A stretch of DNA of 9,873 nucleotides. Source: Bacteroidota bacterium. GTDB lineage: Bacteria; Bacteroidota; Bacteroidia; Bacteroidales; VadinHA17. The notes below the pieces were generated by a model. That model was not told the origin of the DNA and made no database searches. It saw nothing but the letters and a program-made list of their open reading frames with translations. The stretch spans positions 1-9,873 of the forward strand of contig JAKLFN010000072.1 of NCBI GenBank assembly GCA_022711195.1, given 5' to 3'. Below are positions 4,489 to 9,873 of the stretch, piece after piece (the stretch's first letter is position 1; every line of letters starts with the position of its first letter). Both the position numbers and the translations under genes were made by a program.

Positions 4489-6423
4489 ATGGAAGATCTG
4501 AAGAAATTCCTGACCGACAGGGTACTTCTGTTTGAGTCTGATACTCTGCCTCCTGAAACTGAAAAAGTTCTCAGCAGGATACGGAGAGAGAAGGCTGACA
4601 AGCCTGTTATTTATGTCTCCTCAGGAACTTCGGCAATAATTGCGGGTGCGGAAAAAACCTTCTCTTCAATAAAATCGTTTACAGACGACATAGGACAACC
4701 GGTTGAACTGGTAAAAGTCGGCTGTACGAGCCCTTTTAATTTTGAACCATTCATCTGCATACAGCTTCCCGGCAAGAACAAACTATTCTTCCGTAATATT
4801 ACAGAGGAGAAGGTCGAGCCTCTCATCAACGGGTTATTGCATAACGATATTAATAAAGACGACCTTGCCGGCCAGCAGGGAACAAAAGGATTCGAATTAT
4901 GGCCCGGGATCCCTTTTCTTGATGAGATACCCTTCTTCAGAAGGCAGAAAAGGGCTGTCCTGAATAACTGCGGCTGCTACGATCCGGAGAGTATTTCCGA
5001 ATATATCGCGCGCGGCGGTTATCGAGCATTTGTAAAAGCTATTCTGCACTATACTTATGAAGAAGTCTGCAACATAATCGAAACCAGTGGATTAAGGGGC
5101 AGAAGCGGCGGGGGATATCCCACTGGCTTAAAATGGAAGCAGGCGCTGAACACAACCTCTGCATCACGATACCTGATCTGCAATGCCCGGGAAAGCGACC
5201 CCGGAGGTTTCACCGACCGCACAATCCTCGAAAGCGATCCACACCGCCTGGTGGAAGGTATTGCCATCGCTTCTTATGCCATCGGAGCTACATCAGCTAT
5301 TATCTTCTTCAGGAAAGGATCATTACACGCACTAAACCGTTTGCAGAAAGCTATCGACCAGGCAAGGGAGTATTCACTGCTCGGCCATAATATCTTTTCC
5401 AGCGGATATAACCTCGATATTATTATCAGGCAGGAACCCGGTGCTTTTGTATGCGGCGAGGAGACAGCCCTAATAAGCACCCTCGAAGGCAAACGCGGAA
5501 TGCCTCAGCTTAAACCCCCATATCCGACTGCATCAGGATTATTCGGAAAACCGACAGTCATTAATAATGTCGAGACACTGATGAATGTTCCCCTTATCAT
5601 GCAAAACGGCCCGGAATGGTTCCGCTCAATGGGAACAGAGACAAGCCCTGGAACCAAGGTCTTCGCAGTTGCCGGAAAAGGCAGGATGTCGGGAGTCGTG
5701 GAGGTGGAAATGGGAACTTCCATCAGATCTGTCATCGACGATATTGCCGACGGGATCAAGGATGGTAAAGAACTGAAAGCTGTCCAGATGGGAGGAGCTT
5801 CCGGTACATTCATCACCTCTTCAAACCTCGACCTGGCAATAGACTATGATATATTAAAGGAGAAGGGTATTGCAATGGGATCAGGAGGTTTCGTGATCAT
5901 CGACGAATCAACATGCATCGTCGACCTGGTGCGCTATTATATGGAGTTTATCAGGGGCGAAAGCTGCGGTAAATGTATCCCATGCCGCGAAGGCACAGGA
6001 CGAATGCTGGAAATACTCGACAGTGTGATCCGCAAACCGGCAACCGAAGATTCAGGTACTACACTCGAGAGATTCAAGGGTGTGATGCAGCTCGAGACAA
6101 TAGCCTCGGTGATGAAAGATACCTCTCTCTGCGGCCTCGGCCAGACAGCTCCTAATCCTTTTCTCAGCGCCCTGGAAAATTTCAGGGAAGAGTTCGAGGA
6201 ACATATCTTCGACCGGAAATGCAAGGCAAATATCTGCAGGGGCCTCCGGACTTTCTCAATCGATGTCGAGAAATGTACCGGTTGTACTGCCTGCGAATCA
6301 AAATGTCCGGTAAACGCAATTTACGGAACAAGACTCCAGCCCTTCTTTATAGTTGAAGAGAAATGTACCGGATGTGGTATTTGCTATGATATCTGCAAAT
6401 TCAGTGCAATAAAAGTAAAATAA
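4489..6423 (+). CDS. hydB: NuoF-like flavoprotein subunit (HydB) with C-terminal 2[4Fe-4S] domain
   Basis: A 644-residue cytosolic HydB-type subunit, normally the FMN and NAD(H) site of HydABC. Order: N-terminal thioredoxin-like domain of about 38-125; NuoF core of about 155-575 with GLRGRSGGGYPTG (201-213), CNARESDPGGF (231-241), CGEETAL (322-328) and NNVETL (359-364); the [4Fe-4S] site C493, C496, C499 and C548; a possible HydB-type zinc site H572, C578, C583; and a ferredoxin domain (C596, C599, C602, C606 and C626, C629, C632, C636). Oddities: the N-terminal domain has SSGTSA (44-49) where cysteines are expected and keeps only C79 of the second pair, so its [2Fe-2S] cluster is probably lost. 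Using a constant offset of 140 from Thermus Nqo1, FMN/NADH-contact positions Gly66, Phe78 and Asp94 become Ser206, Gln218 and Arg234, while Lys75, Asn92, Glu95, Glu184 and Glu185 are kept. Nucleotide use may therefore differ. Confidence 0.9.
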   Translation: MEDLKKFLTDRVLLFESDTLPPETEKVLSRIRREKADKPVIYVSSGTSAIIAGAEKTFSSIKSFTDDIGQPVELVKVGCTSPFNFEPFICIQLPGKNKLFFRNITEEKVEPLINGLLHNDINKDDLAGQQGTKGFELWPGIPFLDEIPFFRRQKRAVLNNCGCYDPESISEYIARGGYRAFVKAILHYTYEEVCNIIETSGLRGRSGGGYPTGLKWKQALNTTSASRYLICNARESDPGGFTDRTILESDPHRLVEGIAIASYAIGATSAIIFFRKGSLHALNRLQKAIDQAREYSLLGHNIFSSGYNLDIIIRQEPGAFVCGEETALISTLEGKRGMPQLKPPYPTASGLFGKPTVINNVETLMNVPLIMQNGPEWFRSMGTETSPGTKVFAVAGKGRMSGVVEVEMGTSIRSVIDDIADGIKDGKELKAVQMGGASGTFITSSNLDLAIDYDILKEKGIAMGSGGFVIIDESTCIVDLVRYYMEFIRGESCGKCIPCREGTGRMLEILDSVIRKPATEDSGTTLERFKGVMQLETIASVMKDTSLCGLGQTAPNPFLSALENFREEFEEHIFDRKCKANICRGLRTFSIDVEKCTGCTACESKCPVNAIYGTRLQPFFIVEEKCTGCGICYDICKFSAIKVK

Positions 6424-6427
6424 GCTT

Positions 6428-8149
6428 ATGCTTTTTACGATACAGGTAAATAACAAGAAGATTAAAGCTGAAAAAGGAGAAACGATCCTTTCGGCCCTGA
6501 ACCGCAATGGCATAATTATTCCCACATTGTGCCGTATGAAGGAGTTCTCTCCCACAGGGGCATGCAGGATGTGTGTTGTTGAAGTTGAAGGACGCGACAG
6601 GTTAGTAACTGCCTGCTCACAGCCTGTTGAGGAATGGATGAAGATAAAAACACACTCACCGAGAGTGATCACAGCGCGGAAAACAATTGTGGAACTCCTT
6701 CTTTCCAATCACCCCGACGATTGTCTCTATTGTGACAAAAACCTGAATTGTGAACTTCAGAGCCTTTCCGAAGAGCTTAACATCAGGGAAAGACGTATCC
6801 GTGCAAAGAAAATACGTCCTCGCCTCGACCAGTCGAGCCCGGCAATCGTCAGGGAACTGTCAAAATGCATCCTCTGCGGAAGGTGTGTGCGAGTCTGCGA
6901 AGAGGTAATAACTGCTACATCACTCGATTTTATTAACAGGGGATCTCTTACACATGTAGGCCCTGCAATGGACAAGGACTTTAACTTCTCAAGCTGTATC
7001 CATTGCGGCCAGTGCGTCCTTGTTTGCCCTACAGGGGCCCTGCATGAAAAACACAATATTTCGGAGGTGCAGGAGTATCTTAATAATCCCGATATACTGA
7101 AAGTTATACAGTATTCTCCTCTTGTAGCTTCAGGAATCGCCGGAGAGCTGGGAATAAAGTACACCAGGGATTTTGACAGGATACTTAACTCTATACTCCG
7201 TAAGATAGGCTTTGAGAAAGTCTTCACCACCGGTACGGGCACTGATATATGTATTACTGAGGTAATGAACCAGCTCAGGAATAATATCGAAACGAAATCT
7301 GGTCAGCCTCTCTACATTTCTGCATGTCCGGCATGGATCAAATATGCCGAACAATTTATGCCCGAAATTATTCCCCAGCTGTCAACCGTAAAATCACCGC
7401 AACAAATTACAGGCATTCTCATAAAGACGCTCGTTGCTGAAGAATCGGGTGTAAAACCTGAAAAGATATTTTCAGTTTCTGCAACACCCTGTATGGCAAT
7501 GAAATTCGAGGCCCGCAGGGATGGGATGATGCGTAAGGGGATAAGCGATGTTGACTCCGTAATGACTGTCAGGGAACTGGTGCGGCTGATCAGGCTTTAC
7601 GGGATCGATGTCACAAATATCGAACCCGAACCTGTCGATGAACCGATTTCCGGACTGACATCCTCTGCATTGCTGGCAGAAGTGTCAGGAGGAATTGCCG
7701 AGGCTGTCATCAGGCTCTTGTTGTTCGATAAGAACGGCAGGGAGGCCGACAGGCAGATATTTAAGAAACTTCGCACCGGAAACCAGTTCAGGGAACTCTC
7801 CGTTAAAACTGAAGAAACGGAAATTAATATCGCTATTGTTGACGGGCTGAAAGGACTCGAAAAGCTCAAAATAGCACAAGCTGCAGGAAAACAGTATGAC
7901 CTTATTGAAGTTATGGCCTGCCAGGGAGGGTGTATTAATGGAGCAGGCCTGCCCTACAGCTCTGTGAAGGAAGAGAAGAAAAGCAGAACCAGGCTGATCT
8001 ATTCTGCCGACGACACTGATGCACTTAATCTCCCGTGCAAATCACCTGTCCTCATAAACCTGTATGACAGGCTCATTAAAGAAAATAAGGAAATTGCCGA
8101 TAAGAAAATATTCTTTACACATTTTGAAAAGAGAAATGTATTACTATAA
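6428..8149 (+). CDS. hydA: [FeFe]-hydrogenase-type catalytic subunit (HydA), divergent active site
   Basis: A 573-residue HydA-type subunit, expected to carry the H-cluster that interconverts H2 with protons and electrons. Order: N-terminal [2Fe-2S] domain (C35, C46, C49, C63); His-ligated [4Fe-4S] domain (H95, C99, C102, C108); two-cluster ferredoxin domain (C147, C150, C153, C157 and C190, C193, C196, C200); H-cluster domain of about 220-573. All four H-cluster cysteines are present: C300 (L1, SACPAW), C355 (L2, TPCMAMKFE), C498 and C502 (L3, MACQGGCINGAG). Residue numbers coincide with CpI through L2, exposing striking substitutions: Cys299 to Ala, Glu279 to Val, Glu282 to Gln, Arg286 to Asn, Met353 to Thr and Lys358 to Met; Ser319 is kept. 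It starts 4 bases after hydB with no Shine-Dalgarno. It is clearly a HydA homologue of an NAD-linked trimer, but normal H2 turnover is doubtful. It lacks the extra C-terminal [2Fe-2S] domain of Thermotoga HydA. No maturase genes (hydE, hydF, hydG) lie in the window. Confidence 0.9.
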   Translation: MLFTIQVNNKKIKAEKGETILSALNRNGIIIPTLCRMKEFSPTGACRMCVVEVEGRDRLVTACSQPVEEWMKIKTHSPRVITARKTIVELLLSNHPDDCLYCDKNLNCELQSLSEELNIRERRIRAKKIRPRLDQSSPAIVRELSKCILCGRCVRVCEEVITATSLDFINRGSLTHVGPAMDKDFNFSSCIHCGQCVLVCPTGALHEKHNISEVQEYLNNPDILKVIQYSPLVASGIAGELGIKYTRDFDRILNSILRKIGFEKVFTTGTGTDICITEVMNQLRNNIETKSGQPLYISACPAWIKYAEQFMPEIIPQLSTVKSPQQITGILIKTLVAEESGVKPEKIFSVSATPCMAMKFEARRDGMMRKGISDVDSVMTVRELVRLIRLYGIDVTNIEPEPVDEPISGLTSSALLAEVSGGIAEAVIRLLLFDKNGREADRQIFKKLRTGNQFRELSVKTEETEINIAIVDGLKGLEKLKIAQAAGKQYDLIEVMACQGGCINGAGLPYSSVKEEKKSRTRLIYSADDTDALNLPCKSPVLINLYDRLIKENKEIADKKIFFTHFEKRNVLL

Positions 8150-8154
8150 TTAAA

Positions 8155-8170
8155 TCCCTCCCGAGAGGGA
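8155..8170. repeat. GC-rich hairpin after hydA
   Basis: TCCCTC (8155-8160) and GAGGGA (8165-8170) form a perfect 6-bp stem with loop CCGA, starting 5 bases after the hydA stop. No T-run follows, so it is not a standard intrinsic terminator. It could attenuate transcription, stabilise the 3' end of the hydCBA message, or belong to a dispersed repeat. Confidence 0.6.
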
Positions 8171-8204
8171 CCCGGGGTGTGTTATTCATACATCCTCCTG
8201 GCCC

Positions 8205-8220
8205 TCCCGCCGAAGCGGGA
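8205..8220. repeat. GC-rich hairpin before the kinase-type sensor
   Basis: TCCCGC (8205-8210) and GCGGGA (8215-8220) form a perfect 6-bp stem around CGAA. It shares CCGCCGAAGC with the hairpin at 335-360. It lies 37 bases upstream of the sensor start, in a GC-rich spacer unlike the AT-rich divergent region, so the spacer may be a small inserted repeat element. Confidence 0.6.
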
Positions 8221-8257
8221 CAAGCTCTTTAAGGGGGAAACAGAAGACTTTCAGACC

Positions 8258-9873
8258 ATGCTTGTATACACCATAAAAGAACTTTGCCGTACCTGCTACA
8301 CTTGTGTAAGGGAATGCCCTGCAAAGGCTATCCGTATTGTCGGCGGACAGGCAGAGGTAATTGTTGAAAGGTGTATTGCATGCGGTAACTGTACGAAGGT
8401 GTGCAGCCAGGGTGCAAAAGTATTTCTTAACACCACCGACAGGGTTATGAAGCTGCTCGGGGAAAACCAGAAGGTAGCAGCCATTGTCGCTCCAAGCTTC
8501 CCTGCAGAATTTTCCGACATCCCCGACCATAATATCCTGATCGGTATGATAAGGGCAATAGGATTTAAATATGTTACCGAGGTATCATTTGGCGCCGACT
8601 TAGTTGCCGACAGGTACAAATCGCTCGTCAATGAAAGCAAGGAATATTATATAACATCTGATTGCCCGTCTATAGTCAATTATATAAAATACTATCATCC
8701 TGCACTCACCGACAGCCTTGCCCCGATAGTGTCACCGATGGTGGCAATGAGCAGGGTGGTTCGAAAGAAATACGGCGATGATGTTAAAGTCGTTTTTATC
8801 GGTCCCTGTGTTGCCAAGAAAGCCGAAAGCAGCGAGATCGACGAAGCTATAACATTCACCGAGCTGAGGGATATGTTCATACAGCTCGGCATAACCGCGG
8901 CTACCGTTACTCCAACCGGGTTTGACCCCCCGGAAGGTGGAAGAGGAGCCATCTTCCCTGTTACCAGGGGATTATTGCAGACAGCAAATATAAACGATGA
9001 CGCAATTACCGGAAACATCATTGCTGCCGAGGGAAGGATAGGCTTCCAGGAAGCATTGAAGGAGTTTGAAGCGGGCCTCATTAAAACACAGCATGTAGAA
9101 TTGTTATGCTGCGAAGGATGTATTATGGGACCGGGACTCTCAAAAAACGGTAAACAGTACAACCGCAGGGCGCTGGTAAGCAGCTACGCAAACCAGAAAA
9201 TGAACAATATCGGCAACAGCGACTGGAAGGAGGCTTTTGAGGAGTTCTCAACAATCGATCTTTCAGTGAAGCACAGGTCTGAAGATCACAGGCTGCTGAT
9301 AGCCGACGATATTGATGTGTCAGATGTCCTGATCTCAATGGGTAAGAAAACCAAGAAAGATCAGCTCGACTGCGGCGCCTGCGGTTACGAGACATGTATT
9401 GAACATGCCATTGCCATAAAAAGAGGACTTGCTGAAGTAGAAATGTGCCTGCCCTATACTATTGAGAAGCTTCATAAATCGGTTACCGACCTGGCTCTTT
9501 CTAATGAAAAACTCAGCTCCATGAAGCAGGCATTGAAACAATCCGAGAAGCTTGCACACATGGGTCAACTGTCGGCAGGAATAGCACATGAACTGAACAA
9601 CCCGCTGGGCGTGGTGATAATGTACAGCAATATCCTGCTTGACGAATGCAAACCCGACGATCCGGTACGAGAAGATTTAAAACTCGTTGTAGAACAGGCC
9701 GGCCGTTGTAAAAAAATTGTTGCCGGACTGCTGAATTTTGCCAGGAAGAACCAGGTGAACCATCAGATTATAAACCTCAATGAACTTATCTCTCACAGCC
9801 TTGAAAGTATTATCGTTCCAAAATCGATCAAGGTAACTGTTTCCGATAAGACCACTAATCCGGATACCATGCT
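8258..9873 (+). CDS. Sensory [FeFe]-hydrogenase-like histidine kinase, 3' end outside window
   Basis: The first 538 residues of a soluble sensor kinase with a hydrogenase-derived input domain. Order: two complete [4Fe-4S] motifs (C10, C13, C16, C20 and C39, C42, C45, C49); H-cluster domain of about 70-335 with L1 TSDCP (133-137), L2 GPCVAKKAE (182-190) and L3 CCEGCIMGPG (284-293); a CxxCx4Cx16C [4Fe-4S] domain (C372, C375, C380, C397); a coiled coil of about 404-430; and a HisKA domain whose H-box GIAHELNNP places the phospho-accepting histidine at 444. The ATP-binding domain should follow beyond the window edge. Asp135 replaces the proton-relay Cys, as expected for a sensor, while the L2 lysine is kept (Lys187). 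ATG 8258 is chosen because it precedes the first cluster by nine residues, as in the paralogue family; AGGGGGA lies some 20 bases upstream, too far for a normal Shine-Dalgarno. A response regulator is expected downstream. The gene may be co-transcribed with hydCBA across a 108-bp spacer. Confidence 0.88.
   Translation, partial: MLVYTIKELCRTCYTCVRECPAKAIRIVGGQAEVIVERCIACGNCTKVCSQGAKVFLNTTDRVMKLLGENQKVAAIVAPSFPAEFSDIPDHNILIGMIRAIGFKYVTEVSFGADLVADRYKSLVNESKEYYITSDCPSIVNYIKYYHPALTDSLAPIVSPMVAMSRVVRKKYGDDVKVVFIGPCVAKKAESSEIDEAITFTELRDMFIQLGITAATVTPTGFDPPEGGRGAIFPVTRGLLQTANINDDAITGNIIAAEGRIGFQEALKEFEAGLIKTQHVELLCCEGCIMGPGLSKNGKQYNRRALVSSYANQKMNNIGNSDWKEAFEEFSTIDLSVKHRSEDHRLLIADDIDVSDVLISMGKKTKKDQLDCGACGYETCIEHAIAIKRGLAEVEMCLPYTIEKLHKSVTDLALSNEKLSSMKQALKQSEKLAHMGQLSAGIAHELNNPLGVVIMYSNILLDECKPDDPVREDLKLVVEQAGRCKKIVAGLLNFARKNQVNHQIINLNELISHSLESIIVPKSIKVTVSDKTTNPDTM

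Noticed and set aside
7322..7324. Treating Ala299 in HydA as a sequencing error
   Set aside because: GCA differs from a Cys codon at two positions, the frame is intact on both sides, and several other residues of the same proton path are also changed.
4018..8149. Fragment of a complex I (nuo) operon
   Set aside because: Only NuoE- and NuoF-like genes are present. The third gene carries an H-cluster domain with L1-L3 motifs, not NuoG, and HydB has the extra C-terminal ferredoxin domain typical of trimeric hydrogenases.
8177..8257. Upstream in-frame GTG (8177) as an alternative start for the kinase-type sensor
   Set aside because: It would translate the GC-rich hairpin spacer and add 27 residues before a ferredoxin domain that normally begins close to the N-terminus.

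Overview
The window holds one locus built from [FeFe]-hydrogenase-family proteins, with the tail of an unrelated gene at its left edge. The likely host is an anaerobic member of the Bacteroidota. This is an inference from AT-rich intergenic DNA, mostly absent Shine-Dalgarno sequences, and a TAnnTTTG-type -7 element before both divergent operons. No rRNA or other phylogenetic marker confirms it.

Layout. Positions 1-299 (+) are the 3' end of a Nudix hydrolase. After a 70-bp convergent gap with direct repeats and a GC-rich hairpin comes a tight three-gene minus-strand operon, read from 3717 down to 370: a small thioredoxin-fold [2Fe-2S] protein, a hydrogenase-derived H2/redox sensor ending in a PAS domain, and a SpoIIE/PP2C-type serine phosphatase. 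A 300-bp AT-rich divergent region (3718-4017) carries two TTGTT-N8-AACAA palindromes, one before each operon. The plus-strand one (3963-3980) fits the published consensus of Rex, the NADH/NAD+-sensing repressor, at 13 of 14 fixed positions. Three abutting plus-strand genes follow (4018-8149): NuoE-like HydC, NuoF-like HydB and HydA, the subunits of a trimeric NAD-linked, potentially electron-bifurcating hydrogenase. After a GC-rich 108-bp spacer with two hairpins, a second hydrogenase-derived sensor begins at 8258. It carries a histidine-kinase module and runs off the window.

How the parts may work together. HydABC-type complexes couple NADH, ferredoxin and H2. The two flanking sensors are paralogues sharing ferredoxin, H-cluster, CxxCx4Cx16C Fe-S and coiled-coil parts, but with different outputs: PAS plus a coupled phosphatase, and a histidine kinase. 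A Rex-type operator would add NADH/NAD+ control.

Most notable point. The presumed catalytic HydA lacks much of what makes an [FeFe]-hydrogenase fast. In numbering that coincides with Clostridium pasteurianum CpI, the proton-relay Cys299 is Ala, Glu279 is Val, Glu282 is Gln, Arg286 is Asn, Lys358 is Met and Met353 is Thr. All H-cluster cysteines remain. HydB also has unusual residues in its FMN/NADH pocket and has lost cysteines from its N-terminal [2Fe-2S] domain. The complex may therefore be a divergent HydABC relative with altered, slow or non-H2 chemistry, sitting between two H-cluster sensors.
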